From: Algoriphagus chordae
Lineage (GTDB): Bacteria; Bacteroidota; Bacteroidia; Cytophagales; Cyclobacteriaceae
Assembly (NCBI RefSeq): GCF_003254055.1
Contig: NZ_QKZT01000001.1
Location: 248,001-312,000 of the forward strand
Length of the DNA stretch: 64,000 nucleotides
Reading direction: 5' to 3'
Shown here: positions 28,885 to 39,200 of the stretch, one piece after another
Position numbering within the stretch: the first letter of the stretch is position 1
Layout of the letters: every line of letters starts with the position of its first letter
Notes under the pieces: model-generated
Databases searched by the model: none
Seen by the model: the letters and a program-made list of their open reading frames with translations, nothing else
What the model was told of the DNA's origin: nothing
Position numbers and translations under genes: made by a program

Positions 28885-28929
28885 TTTACCATGAAAATCG
28901 TAAATCTAACCTTCGATTTTCATGGTAAA
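28885..28929. terminator. Long perfect hairpin after the rhodanese gene
   Basis: A 16-bp perfect inverted repeat, TTTACCATGAAAATCG (28885-28900) with CGATTTTCATGGTAAA (28914-28929) and a 13-nt loop, 14 bases after the rhodanese stop. There is no clean T run on the plus strand; T-rich sequence follows on the minus strand. It may end transcription from both sides, being between convergent rhodanese and uvrA genes. Confidence 0.5.
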
Positions 28930-28987
28930 AATAGTTGGAATCTTAATACAACTTAAATGGCTCAAGTCTGAAGACTGCAACGAAGAA

Positions 28988-29078
28988 AGCGTAAGCCTGC
29001 CAGCTACAGGCAGATATGGAGGCTTGCGCTAATAAGTTCTGTGCTAGTTGGGATTGCTTCGCTTTGCTCGCAATGACG
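28988..29078. repeat. Intergenic inverted-repeat element
   Basis: Between the rhodanese gene and uvrA lie two nested structures. AGCGTAAGCCT (28988-28998) pairs with AGGCTTGCGCT (29020-29030) with one mismatch and encloses a CCTG/CAGG hairpin. ATTGC/GCAAT then flank TTCGCTTTGCTC at 29053-29074, ending GACG. Short GC-rich elements of the ATTGCTTCG...CGCAATGACG type recur in intergenic DNA of many bacterial genomes. I see only this copy in the window, so the repeat call is from memory of the type. Confidence 0.4.
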
Positions 29079-29098
29079 TAGAATATTTGCGAGATGCC

Positions 29099-31933
29099 TT
29101 AAACAAAAGCCTCTCTCAGATACTTCGCAGTATAATTCCCTTCTTCTTTCATCATATCCTCTGGTGTCCCTTCGAAAGTCAGATATCCTCCCTTATTTCC
29201 GCCTTCTGGGCCCAAGTCGATTACCCAATCTGCAGATTTGATCACTTCGGTATTGTGCTCGATGATGATCACAGAATGACCCTGATCGATCAGGGCATTG
29301 ATGGAATGCAAGAGTTTTTTGATGTCGTGGAAATGAAGTCCAGTCGTCGGTTCATCGAAGATAAAGAGGATATGATCTCCAGCTTTGGTACCTCCTTTTC
29401 CTAGGAAAGACGCCAATTTCACCCGTTGAGCTTCACCTCCAGAAAGGGTATTGGAGCTTTGTCCCATGCCAATATAACCCAAACCAACTTCCTGAAGTGG
29501 CTGCAGTTTGTTGATGATCTGAGTTTTGCCTTGGAAGAATTCCAAAGCTTCGTCGATGGTCATTCCAAGTACATCCGAGATGTCTTTTTCCTTGTATTTG
29601 ACATCCAAGATCTCATTCTTAAATCGCTTGCCTTTGCAGGACTCGCATGTCAAGTGGATGTCTGCCATGAACTGCATCTCGACTGTAGTGATTCCTTCGC
29701 CCGCACAGTTTTCACAGCGTCCACCATCCACGTTGAAGGAGAAAAATGCTGGTTTGTAGCCTCGCTGCTTAGAAATAGCTTGCTCAGAGTATAATAATCG
29801 GATCGCATCGTAAGCCTTCACATAAGTCACCGGGTTGGAGCGTGAAGATTTTCCGATTGGATTTTGATCTACAAATTCCACTTGAGAAATAGATTTGTAA
29901 TCGCCTTCGATCTTGTCGTATTTTCCACTTTCGTCGATGACAGTTCCCAGCATTTTGCCTAAGGCAGGATAAAGCACTTTTTTGATCAAAGTAGATTTTC
30001 CTGAGCCAGAAACACCAGTTATACAGGTCAGTGTGTTGAGCGGGAATTTGACAGATATATTTTTGAGGTTATTCTCTCTAGCTCCTTTTACTAGAATGGA
30101 ATCTTTCCACTTTCTATTGCCATCTTTTTTGAAGATTTGCTCTTCCCCACGAAGATACTTTGCAGTGTGAGTTTGTGCAGAAGTAATCAACTCTTCGATT
30201 GAGCCTTGGAAAAGCAATTCTCCACCATGCACACCAGCATCTGGTCCGATGTCGATGATCTGATCGGCAGCTTTCATCACTTTTTCCTCATGCTCCACCA
30301 CGATCACAGTATTTCCCATGTCTCTAAGTGATTTCAGTACATCTACTAATCGATCTGTGTCTCTAGGATGAAGACCAATGCTTGGTTCATCCAAAATGTA
30401 CATCGATCCGACCAAGGCAGAACCCAAAGAAGTGGCGAGTTTGATACGCTGAAATTCCCCTCCAGATAGTGAGGCAGTCAAGCGATTTAAAGTTAAATAT
30501 CCCAAACCAACCTGAGCCATGTATTCCAATCGACTCTGCACTTCTTTCAGAAGACGATTTGCAATCTTCGCTTGATGTGGAGGAAGTTCCAGGTTAGCGA
30601 AAAATGGCAATGCCTCATCAATCGGCATCAGGACAATGTCAATGATGGATTTGTCTGCGATTTTGACATAAGAAGCATCTTTGCGCAAGCGAGTCCCTTT
30701 GCAATCTGGGCAAGTCGTGCGACCGCGAAAACGCGAAAGCATCACACGGTATTGAATTTTGTGTGTTTTGGTTTCTAGGTCTTTGAAAAATGCGTCTAAG
30801 CCTTTGAAATACTTGTTTCCAGTCCAAAGCAACGCTTTTTCTTTTTCATTCAGATCTTCATAAGCACGGTGAATAGGGAAATCAAACTCTATCCCTTTTT
30901 TCAAAAGAGGTTCCACCCAAACTCTGGAAGATTCTCCACGCCAAGGAGCGATGGCACCCTCGTATACAGAAAGATCTTTTTCGGGTATTACCAGATCTGG
31001 ATCTATTCCGAGCACATTTCCGAAGCCTTCGCAGGTCCGACAAGCTCCAAAGGGATTGTTGAATGAGAAAAAGTTGACTGATGGGAGCTCGAATTGCATT
31101 CCATCCAATTCAAATCTATCTGAAAAGCTCTTTGTCTCTTTCCCAGGAATAGTGATTTTACAATCTCCATGACCTTCGAAAAGTGCCGTTTGTACAGAAT
31201 CTGCAATTCGAAACTGATTGTCTTCATCTTCCTTATGAACTGCTACACGATCAATCAGGATTTCATAGGTGCCTTTTTGGATCTTTTTTTCCTGAAGCAA
31301 ATCTTCCACGAAATAGGCTTCATCATCGATTAGAATCCGAGTGTATCCTTTTTGCAAAAGCAATTCTAGTTCTTGGTTGATCTTTCTCCCACGCTCGATT
31401 TGTAGCGGACAGGAAATCATGACTTTCGATCCTTCTTCGAAAGACTGAACGTAATCCACGATATCCGTGACGGTGTGGTGCTTTACTTCTTTGCCAGAAA
31501 TCGGCGAGATCGTTTTTCCCACTCTGGAGAAAAGCAACTTCAGGTAATCGTAGATTTCCGTGGTCGTTCCGACAGTGGATCTAGGGTTTTTGGTGTTGAC
31601 TTTTTGCTGGATTGCGATGGCCGGAGCCACGCCTTTGATGTATTCCACATCAGGTTTTTCCATCCTTCCGAGGAACTGACGCGCATAAGAACTTAGGCTT
31701 TCCACATACATTCGCTGGCCTTCGGCAAAAAGTGTATCAAATGCCAAGGAAGATTTTCCTGAACCCGAAAGTCCCGTTACGACCACAAATTTATTTCGTG
31801 GAATAGCGACGCTCAGGCTTTTCAGGTTGTTCACCCGGGCGTTTTTGATGATAATAAATTCCTTGGGATCGAGAGAATCGATGTCTGTAGTAGCGGATAA
31901 AGTGCTCAAAGTCATAGCTGGCAAAGTTAGCAA
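29099..31933 (-). CDS. uvrA: Excinuclease ABC subunit A
   Basis: UvrA, the damage-recognition ATPase of nucleotide excision repair, 944 residues. Two ABC modules are visible: Walker [10 protein letters not shown] near residue 55 and GVSGSGKST in the second half, signature [12 protein letters not shown] and [12 protein letters not shown]. Zinc-finger cysteine pairs [16 protein letters not shown] and [16 protein letters not shown] insert in each. The [15 protein letters not shown] motif is strictly conserved. The start at 31933 is the longest; the ATG at 31915 (MTLSTLS) is also plausible, and a TAACTTTG minus-strand -7-like element at 31922-31929 would favour the shorter form. It is a single gene; other repair genes are not adjacent. 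Confidence 0.97.
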   Translation of the reverse strand: MLTLPAMTLSTLSATTDIDSLDPKEFIIIKNARVNNLKSLSVAIPRNKFVVVTGLSGSGKSSLAFDTLFAEGQRMYVESLSSYARQFLGRMEKPDVEYIKGVAPAIAIQQKVNTKNPRSTVGTTTEIYDYLKLLFSRVGKTISPISGKEVKHHTVTDIVDYVQSFEEGSKVMISCPLQIERGRKINQELELLLQKGYTRILIDDEAYFVEDLLQEKKIQKGTYEILIDRVAVHKEDEDNQFRIADSVQTALFEGHGDCKITIPGKETKSFSDRFELDGMQFELPSVNFFSFNNPFGACRTCEGFGNVLGIDPDLVIPEKDLSVYEGAIAPWRGESSRVWVEPLLKKGIEFDFPIHRAYEDLNEKEKALLWTGNKYFKGLDAFFKDLETKTHKIQYRVMLSRFRGRTTCPDCKGTRLRKDASYVKIADKSIIDIVLMPIDEALPFFANLELPPHQAKIANRLLKEVQSRLEYMAQVGLGYLTLNRLTASLSGGEFQRIKLATSLGSALVGSMYILDEPSIGLHPRDTDRLVDVLKSLRDMGNTVIVVEHEEKVMKAADQIIDIGPDAGVHGGELLFQGSIEELITSAQTHTAKYLRGEEQIFKKDGNRKWKDSILVKGARENNLKNISVKFPLNTLTCITGVSGSGKSTLIKKVLYPALGKMLGTVIDESGKYDKIEGDYKSISQVEFVDQNPIGKSSRSNPVTYVKAYDAIRLLYSEQAISKQRGYKPAFFSFNVDGGRCENCAGEGITTVEMQFMADIHLTCESCKGKRFKNEILDVKYKEKDISDVLGMTIDEALEFFQGKTQIINKLQPLQEVGLGYIGMGQSSNTLSGGEAQRVKLASFLGKGGTKAGDHILFIFDEPTTGLHFHDIKKLLHSINALIDQGHSVIIIEHNTEVIKSADWVIDLGPEGGNKGGYLTFEGTPEDMMKEEGNYTAKYLREAFV

Positions 31934-32225
31934 TCAAACAGAGTAAGTCAGGAAAAAGTTGGGAAGCTTGTGAGTAAATGTTGTCATAATTCTGTCAGGT
32001 CATTATTATTATATCCACTTAACAAAGCAAAATGGAAGCTAATGACTGCGAGTTTAACTGAGATTAGGAGCATTATTTACCTTATAAAACACAAATTAGC
32101 CATAACTTTATCACTCAAATAATTCAATGCATTTTGTACTTTACGAAGATACATCTGCTAAATTGTACTATCATTTTCAATAGATGCGCCAACTTCCTTG
32201 TTTAAAAAATCCCCGTACTTTTTAA

Positions 32226-35200
32226 ATGTCTGATCTTAGATTTAACATACTCGATAAGGTTAGAGAGAACTCCAGATACATCGTTTATAAAGCGAATCGG
32301 GTCTTGGATTCTAAACCTGTAACTATTCAGACCTTTCGTTCTGCCTATCCTACTTTTCGTGATTTGAATCACATGAAGCAGGAATTTGCCATCCTTTCCA
32401 AGCTTTCGCATCCCAATATTGTACAACCAATTGGTTTGGAGCATTTGGAAAATCTCCCGATTCTTGTCAACGAAGATGTCATAGGAGAAACGCTTGCAGA
32501 ATGTTTGAAAAGAGGGAAACTGGACTTGTTAGAATTCCTGAAAATAGCCATGGGAATCACCAAGGCGGTACTTTATCTGCATAGCAAGAATATTATCCAT
32601 AAAAACATCAACCCTAATAATATCATAGTCGATCCTTATGGTGATATCAAGGTTTGGGGTTTTGACTTTGCAATTGAGCGAGGGAGGGATTTGAACTATT
32701 CTAATGTGAACGAGGCGCTAGAGCTTGGTCTGCATTACATTTCTCCCGAACAAACTGGCCGGATGAACCGACCGATTGATCACAGGACGGATCTATATTC
32801 TATAGGAGCGGTTCTATATGAAATGATCACAGGACGTCCCCTTTTCAATCTTACCGACCCTGTAGAGCTGATGCACGCGCATTTGGCACTTTTACCGGAG
32901 TCTCCTCGCAAATTCCGAGACGATATTCCGGAGGTTTTGGAAAAGATAATTCTCAAGCTCCTGAGAAAAAATACGGAGGAAAGATACCAAGGCTGTCAGG
33001 GCTTGTTAAATGATTTGCAGCAGTGTCTAGATCGACTGTTGGATGTCAATGAGATTTCTGATTTCAAACTCGGTACTCAAGATCACTTAGATCAGTTTCA
33101 GATTTCATCCAAAATCTACGGAAGAGATCAGGAACTGGCGCAGATGGATGAGATTTTCAAGCGAACCAAGAATCAAAAAGCTGAATTGGTGCTCGTCAGC
33201 GGTTATTCGGGTGTGGGGAAATCAAGTTTTGTACGTGAATTTCAGAAGAAAATAGATCTCGAAGGTGGTTTTTTCATCTCGGGCAAGTTTGAGCAATACA
33301 AGATGAATCCGCCGCTAAGCTCACTTTTGCTAGCGCTAAATGATCTGATCGATCAGATTATGATTCGTGGAGATGAGCAGCGGGAATATTGGAAAAACAG
33401 TGTCCTTCAGGCAGTAGGAAACTCTGGGCAATTGATCATCGAAATCATGCCCGATTTGGAGCTATTGATAGGTCCACAGCCGGAAGTGCCTAAGCTTCCT
33501 ATGACCGAATCCAAAAACCGATTTAATCAGGTTTTTAATAGTTTCATCCGCTCATTTGCCAGTCAGGATCATCCTATGTGTATTTTCTTGGATGATTTGC
33601 AGTGGCTGGATTCGACTACCAGAAGATGGCTGGAAACTACACTTCAGGATAAAAGCTTAAAACATCTACTGATCATCTGCGCCTATCGGGAAAATGAGGT
33701 TTCGCCTTCACATCCGCTGATGCTGATGCTCGATAGGCTGAAAGCTTATAATATTATTTCTACACTGATCGACCTAAAACCACTTGATCAGAACTCAGTA
33801 GCAGAAATTGTCTCAGATTCGCTGTCCATTTCATTGGAGAAAAGTGAGGATTTGGCACAAATTATCTTCAGAAAGACACTTGGTAATCCATTTTTCATCC
33901 GTCAGTGTCTGCTCACACTTTACGAAAGCGGGGCGATTTATTTATCCCAAAACACCCAGCATTGGACCTATAGCGCAGAGAATGCTTATCGCGTAAAAAT
34001 CTCTGATAACGTCATTGATTTGATGGCTGAATTGTTTTTCAGACTTCCAAAAGAAGTTCAGGTAACACTGAAATATGCTTCTTGTATTGGAAATACGTTT
34101 TCTATAGAGATTCTAAGTGGATTGATTTATATCAGTGAAGAGGAGCTGGATATGCAGCTTAAGCTTGCTGAGAAGCTATGTATCATCGAAAATATCAAAA
34201 CCAAGGAGCGGTCTGGAGATGATGATTATGGTTTTCAGCACGATAAAATTCAACAGGCTGCTCTGGGCATGCTACCAGACGATGAGAAGCAGAAGGTGCG
34301 CTTTGCTATCGCAAAAAGCATCATGGCCAAATTAGGCAATATTGAAAATTCGGATCACATCTATACGGTCACCGATCACTTCAATTTTGCGCTAAGTCTG
34401 CTTACTGATGAGAAAATTCTAAATCAATTGGTCTCGCTGAATATAGCTGCAAGTATACGTGCGAAACATGCAAACGCCTATGAATCAGGCCTGTCTTATA
34501 TCAAGACGGCCATGGATATTGTGGAGGGAAAAAACCTCGACTTGTCTAAGAAAATGCTACGTGACCTGAATTGGCAGCGGGCAGAATCGGAACATCTCGT
34601 GGGAAATAATGAGGTGGTGGAAGCATTTTTTGATAAAGCGCTGAGCTATACCGATGATGTACTAGACAGGGCTAAAGTCACTATCCGGAAAATCCAGTTT
34701 TTCAATAACATTAGAAATTTCCAAGCTGCATATGACGCTTGTAGAGAAGTCACTGCTGAATTGGGTGTGAGAATTCCCGCGAATTTCTCTCCACCTAGTT
34801 TGGTAATAGAGTTTGTGAAATATAAGAGTTTGATGGGCAACCGTGACGTAGATGATCTGATCAATCTGCCAGAAATGCAGGATGAGAAGCTAAAAACGGC
34901 GATTTTGGTGATGGCAGCCGCAGCGCAGTCCGCATTTCAGATTCGACCAGAGCTATGTGTATTGGTGAGTGCTATCATGGTAAATCTATGCTTGAGGCAT
35001 GGGAATGCTGAAGGTGGATTTATTGGGTTTCTGGGTTTTGGGCCAGTATTTCACAGTGGGATTCTAGGTTTCCGCACTACTGGCTATAAAATCGGGCAGC
35101 TTACTTTGGCACTGGTAGAAAAATACCAAAGCTTTGGCGCTAGGGCTGAAGCTAATTTTGTGACGGGATATTTTGCTATTCCATGGCGAAAGCCAGCGCT

Positions 35201-37337
35201 GGAAATGGAGACCTACTGGCAAACTGCTTACGAATCAGGATTGGAAGTTGGCGATCTTTTTCATGCGAGTTGCGCGAGCTGTGCAATGATCCAAAGTCAT
35301 TTTATGCGTGGTGTTCAGTTTGATGCAATCTTGGATTCAAGTGCAGCTTATCTGGATTTTCTCAATAGAATTCAGCTGAAAGAAGCTATTCTTACTATTG
35401 CTGCCGTAAATCAAGCTATCAAAAACCTTAAAGGTGAGACTGATAGTGTTCTTTCATTTTCAGATCAGCATTTTGACGAAGAGCAGTATATCCAGCAGCT
35501 AGCAGGATTTAACTCTAGACATTTTGCACATTTTTACTACATCAATAAGATGCAATCGCTTTATCTCTGGGAGGAGTATGAGGCAGCTTATCAGGTTTCT
35601 TTGATCTCCGATCAATATTTGAAGGATTCCCCAGGAATGCTTCACACAGCAGAGCATTATTTCTACAAAGGGTTAATTCTTGCTGCGAAAATTCCTTCTG
35701 CAGGAGCTGTTGACAGCTTCAAATGGAAACGGAAATTGAGCCGGATTGTGGATAAGTTTAAGAAGTATACCCTCCATAGCCCAAGTAATTTTGAACATAA
35801 GTATGAACTACTAGCCGGAGAACTTGAGAAGGTAAAGGGATCTATAGACGGTGCCCAAAGGCATTATTATCGTGCCTTGGAGGCAGCCGAAAATGATGAA
35901 TACCTTCAAATTCAGGCTTTGGCCAATCGGCGATTATTTGAGCTGCATCTGAATGGTGACAAGAAGAAAATCGCAGCGATTCACTTGAGCGATGCGGAAT
36001 TCACCTATGAATTGCTTGGCGCAAAAGGAATTGCGGAATTGATGGTTTCCAAGAGAAGCACGAGCAACTTTTCGCAGAAAGAATCCAGATTTGGACAGCG
36101 AGGAGAAGATAAAAGTACTTCTGAGAAAGTTTCTAATCAGGATCTAGATCTAAAGTCGGTCATGAAATCATCCGAGGCTATTTCTAAGGAAATTCGGCTA
36201 AAAGATCTGTTGACTATTTTGATGAGAATCATCATCGAGAATGCAGGTGCGCAGCGGATGGTTTTGCTTCTGAAAAATGAAGATGGTTTCAACGTGCAAT
36301 CAGAAGCCTGTACCAAGTTTCCAGAACCAAAACTTTTTGAAAATCTTCCTTTGAAAGACTTTGACTCCATTGCAAGGGAGGTTATTTACCAGGTTGCGAA
36401 AACGAATGAAACCTTGATTTTGGAGAATGCTTTTCAGGATTCTCGCTTTGCCAAGGATGCTTACATTCAGCAGGAGCAGTTGAAGTCGCTTATGTGTATC
36501 CCATTGATCAAGCATGCTGAAGTCACGGGAATTATTTATCTGGAGAATAATCTGATCGAAGGAGCATTTACTGAAGAGCGACTTACGCTGATCAATATTC
36601 TTTCCAGTCAAATGGCGATTTCCCTTGAAAATGCCCTTCTCTATCAAAACATGGAGGATAAAATCCATTTGAGAACTAAGCAGCTCAATGAGGAAAAGGA
36701 AAAAGCAGACAATTTGCTGTTGAATATTTTGCCTCCTGAGATAGCCATTGAATTGAAAAATCATGGATCGTCCAAAGCTCGGCAATTCAATAATGTCAGC
36801 GTCATGTTCACTGATATTGTAAATTTCTCTGGGCTCTGTGAGAAGCTTTCGGCGGAAGAACTTGTAGCTGAATTGAACTACTTCTATTGTGAGTTTGACA
36901 GGATTGTGGAGAAGTTTGGTGTGGAAAAAATCAAGACAGTTGGAGATAGTTATATGTGTGCTGGAGGATTGAATCTGCAGAAGGAATTTGATGCTGCAAA
37001 TATCATCTTGGCGGCTTTTGAGATCAATAATTTTATTCAGGCTCAACAGCAATCAAAAATTGCCGAAGGAAAACCAGTGATAAGCATGCGGATTGGAATT
37101 CACACAGGCCCAGTGATCGCCGGAATAGTTGGTTTGAAGAAATTCGCTTATGACATCTGGGGCGACACCGTGAATATTGCTTCCAGAATGGAAACCGCCG
37201 GTGAGGCTAGTAAGATTAACATCAGCGGTTACACCTATGAGTTGATCAAAGATAAGTTCGCTTGTTCGTCACGTGGAAAAATAGAAGTGAAGAACAAGGG
37301 ACTTGTGGAGATGTATTTTGTAGAGAGTAAGATTTGA
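32226..37337 (+). CDS. Pseudokinase-ATPase-GAF-adenylate cyclase sensor protein
   Basis: A 1703-residue cytoplasmic signalling protein. A kinase-fold domain (about 1-270) keeps the SPEQTGRMNRPIDHRTDLYSIG activation region, but it has Gln35 for the ATP-anchoring Lys, HKN (Asn127) for the catalytic HRD Asp, DFA (147-149) for DFG, and no glycine-rich loop. It is probably catalytically dead. An AAA_16/STAND-like NTPase follows (Walker A GYSGVGKSS near 326, Walker B FLDDLQW near 453), then a long helical-repeat region (about 690-1300), a GAF domain (about 1315-1470), a short coiled coil and a class III cyclase (about 1510-1700). Cyclase metal Asp residues (FTDIVNF, TVGDSY) and the adenine-selecting Lys (EKIKT) and Asp (YDIWGDTVN) are present, so cAMP is the likely product. 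Two unknown genes follow closely. Confidence 0.9.
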   Translation: MSDLRFNILDKVRENSRYIVYKANRVLDSKPVTIQTFRSAYPTFRDLNHMKQEFAILSKLSHPNIVQPIGLEHLENLPILVNEDVIGETLAECLKRGKLDLLEFLKIAMGITKAVLYLHSKNIIHKNINPNNIIVDPYGDIKVWGFDFAIERGRDLNYSNVNEALELGLHYISPEQTGRMNRPIDHRTDLYSIGAVLYEMITGRPLFNLTDPVELMHAHLALLPESPRKFRDDIPEVLEKIILKLLRKNTEERYQGCQGLLNDLQQCLDRLLDVNEISDFKLGTQDHLDQFQISSKIYGRDQELAQMDEIFKRTKNQKAELVLVSGYSGVGKSSFVREFQKKIDLEGGFFISGKFEQYKMNPPLSSLLLALNDLIDQIMIRGDEQREYWKNSVLQAVGNSGQLIIEIMPDLELLIGPQPEVPKLPMTESKNRFNQVFNSFIRSFASQDHPMCIFLDDLQWLDSTTRRWLETTLQDKSLKHLLIICAYRENEVSPSHPLMLMLDRLKAYNIISTLIDLKPLDQNSVAEIVSDSLSISLEKSEDLAQIIFRKTLGNPFFIRQCLLTLYESGAIYLSQNTQHWTYSAENAYRVKISDNVIDLMAELFFRLPKEVQVTLKYASCIGNTFSIEILSGLIYISEEELDMQLKLAEKLCIIENIKTKERSGDDDYGFQHDKIQQAALGMLPDDEKQKVRFAIAKSIMAKLGNIENSDHIYTVTDHFNFALSLLTDEKILNQLVSLNIAASIRAKHANAYESGLSYIKTAMDIVEGKNLDLSKKMLRDLNWQRAESEHLVGNNEVVEAFFDKALSYTDDVLDRAKVTIRKIQFFNNIRNFQAAYDACREVTAELGVRIPANFSPPSLVIEFVKYKSLMGNRDVDDLINLPEMQDEKLKTAILVMAAAAQSAFQIRPELCVLVSAIMVNLCLRHGNAEGGFIGFLGFGPVFHSGILGFRTTGYKIGQLTLALVEKYQSFGARAEANFVTGYFAIPWRKPALEMETYWQTAYESGLEVGDLFHASCASCAMIQSHFMRGVQFDAILDSSAAYLDFLNRIQLKEAILTIAAVNQAIKNLKGETDSVLSFSDQHFDEEQYIQQLAGFNSRHFAHFYYINKMQSLYLWEEYEAAYQVSLISDQYLKDSPGMLHTAEHYFYKGLILAAKIPSAGAVDSFKWKRKLSRIVDKFKKYTLHSPSNFEHKYELLAGELEKVKGSIDGAQRHYYRALEAAENDEYLQIQALANRRLFELHLNGDKKKIAAIHLSDAEFTYELLGAKGIAELMVSKRSTSNFSQKESRFGQRGEDKSTSEKVSNQDLDLKSVMKSSEAISKEIRLKDLLTILMRIIIENAGAQRMVLLLKNEDGFNVQSEACTKFPEPKLFENLPLKDFDSIAREVIYQVAKTNETLILENAFQDSRFAKDAYIQQEQLKSLMCIPLIKHAEVTGIIYLENNLIEGAFTEERLTLINILSSQMAISLENALLYQNMEDKIHLRTKQLNEEKEKADNLLLNILPPEIAIELKNHGSSKARQFNNVSVMFTDIVNFSGLCEKLSAEELVAELNYFYCEFDRIVEKFGVEKIKTVGDSYMCAGGLNLQKEFDAANIILAAFEINNFIQAQQQSKIAEGKPVISMRIGIHTGPVIAGIVGLKKFAYDIWGDTVNIASRMETAGEASKINISGYTYELIKDKFACSSRGKIEVKNKGLVEMYFVESKI

Positions 37338-37400
37338 TCCATGCTTTTCGTTTGGGTCAATGGAGTGATAAAATAAATTGTTCATTTTAAGCCCAATTTT

Positions 37401-39200
37401 ATGAGTTATCTGTCCTATCCCAGGATCAATTTTTACGGTAGATTTTTTACTGATCCATCCACCGTGAATAATGATCCTACCCATTATGAAGTGGAGAATA
37501 CCGTCCCTTCTCCCTGGCAAAACCCTAATGGTTTGCACCGTTTTCAGCTAAAAGAATGCACCGTTGTCTCCACTATTGGAGCAAATGGGGAGGTCTCTGA
37601 TCCATTGGTAAACCTTCCTTTTGTCACCACTGATAAGCCATCCTCGGCCAAAATTGTCGACATCGATGTGTATCAGCAAGGCGTGCCGACGATCTATGGT
37701 ATGCAGCTTAGCATCCCTATTTCTGATGGAGTGAGTCTAACTGGCTTGGTTGATCCAGCCGTTTTGAATCAAATCTGGTGGCTCGCTGTCTTGGCGACTC
37801 GTAGCTGGCAGGATTCGGATTATGTGATGGATAGTTTTGGTGGAGATATGAATGCCTGTGGTGTTTTTCAGACAGTCATTCGTGTGCCTCAAGCTACTTG
37901 GCCAGCGGATTCAGTTTCACCCGTTCTCGCTTTGCTCAAAAGCCAGACTACGCTTGAAGATGGAAATTACCTGATCTCCATGCGCTTTGTGGTAGATGGC
38001 TATCGCAATGTGCCTGAGGACATGAATTATCAAACTGGCAGAATCACAGGTTCTCTGGGTCCAGTGATTGGTACTGAGCCTCGATATAATCCAGGTGCAA
38101 GAATATTGGCTGGAAGAACACAAGATAAAAGTAATCCATGGAACTGGCCAATGTTTAACAATTGTCCTTTTGTCATCGATCAAAACCGAAAGCTTCTTAT
38201 CCTTGATTTGGCGAATGGAATCTGTCGACAAAATGCTGGTGGCGCTCCAGTAGATTTAGGAACTTTGACAGCTTGGGTCACACAGGAAGATGGTTTAGAG
38301 GCTTCTTTAGGCAATGTTGATTATTCAGAGTTTTGCTACAATCTCTACTCTCACATTATTGAGTTGCCTTTGACAGATGCACAGATGGCGCAGGCGCTAG
38401 CAGGTTCTATCAGTCTAAAGATGTCAAGAACGGATATTGGTCCTGTAGAAGTTTTCCAAGAAGACATTACTCAGACGAATATAGAGGTGGAGGTTAGACC
38501 GATTCGGATCTCAGGTTTTCCCGGAACAACGACTACGACGAGTGTCTATGTAAGCAAGCTACAGCAACCATTGGTAGGAAAACAACTGCAAGTGGATGTG
38601 GTGAGTGTGCATGGTAATACTCCCGGAGCGACAGTTCCACCTAGCAATCCTGGAAATACTCCACAGGCTGATGGCGCAGTTGAAGCGGCTATTTCACCGA
38701 CTGATGCCAATGGATTTGCTACCGTGACTATCAACGTACTTTCCGATCCCGGCTCACGTACGCCACAGCTAGATGGACAGTTGTATTTTATCAACATTTC
38801 CGATCCTGATCAGTTGGTCTCTGAGCCTATTTCTCAAAGTGCGATGATCTCTCTTCTGGTGTGGTCAGCATACACGATCAATGAAAATCCTACGTGGCCG
38901 GAAATCCAGGAGATATTCGCTGGCTATGCGAAGTTGTTTCCGGGCATGACTGAGAAGATCAATCTAATAGATTATAATTCCTTCCAGACTTTTGCCTTGA
39001 ATCCACCATTTGGATTATTTCAAGCACCTCCAGGTCCTCTGGGAATAGATAGAGGGGCCATTCCTTTTTTCATGAGCAGGGAAGTAACAGATCCTAGATA
39101 TATGCCTGTGACGCGAGATTTGTCTCCTGAGCGAACCATGACGGTTTTACATTTTATCAAGAATATGCAAGACAGTCCAATTACTCCCCCTACATCATGA
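37401..39200 (+). CDS. VioB/RebD N-terminal-half-like protein of unknown function
   Basis: A 599-residue protein without signal peptide or membrane helix. The start, LSYPRINFYGRF then TVNNDP, resembles the start of VioB and RebD/StaD (SILDFPRIHFRGW, then PTANRDP). The end, YMPVTRDLSPERT then LHFIKN, resembles the junction segment YYMPSTRELSAPKA in VioB that precedes its ferritin-like domain. Comparison is from memory, not an alignment. The ferritin-like C-terminal half found in those indole-pigment enzymes is absent: the protein stops right there. An Ig-like stretch with FATVTINVLSDP lies near 430-470. It starts 63 bases after the cyclase gene and its stop overlaps the next start by four bases (ATGA). 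Function unknown. Confidence 0.6.
   Translation: MSYLSYPRINFYGRFFTDPSTVNNDPTHYEVENTVPSPWQNPNGLHRFQLKECTVVSTIGANGEVSDPLVNLPFVTTDKPSSAKIVDIDVYQQGVPTIYGMQLSIPISDGVSLTGLVDPAVLNQIWWLAVLATRSWQDSDYVMDSFGGDMNACGVFQTVIRVPQATWPADSVSPVLALLKSQTTLEDGNYLISMRFVVDGYRNVPEDMNYQTGRITGSLGPVIGTEPRYNPGARILAGRTQDKSNPWNWPMFNNCPFVIDQNRKLLILDLANGICRQNAGGAPVDLGTLTAWVTQEDGLEASLGNVDYSEFCYNLYSHIIELPLTDAQMAQALAGSISLKMSRTDIGPVEVFQEDITQTNIEVEVRPIRISGFPGTTTTTSVYVSKLQQPLVGKQLQVDVVSVHGNTPGATVPPSNPGNTPQADGAVEAAISPTDANGFATVTINVLSDPGSRTPQLDGQLYFINISDPDQLVSEPISQSAMISLLVWSAYTINENPTWPEIQEIFAGYAKLFPGMTEKINLIDYNSFQTFALNPPFGLFQAPPGPLGIDRGAIPFFMSREVTDPRYMPVTRDLSPERTMTVLHFIKNMQDSPITPPTS

Noticed and set aside
36300..37052. 250-residue open frame antisense to the cyclase domain
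   Set aside because: It lies fully inside the well-supported 1703-residue gene on the other strand, has no recognisable motif, and ends where the sense reading frame codon pattern predicts.
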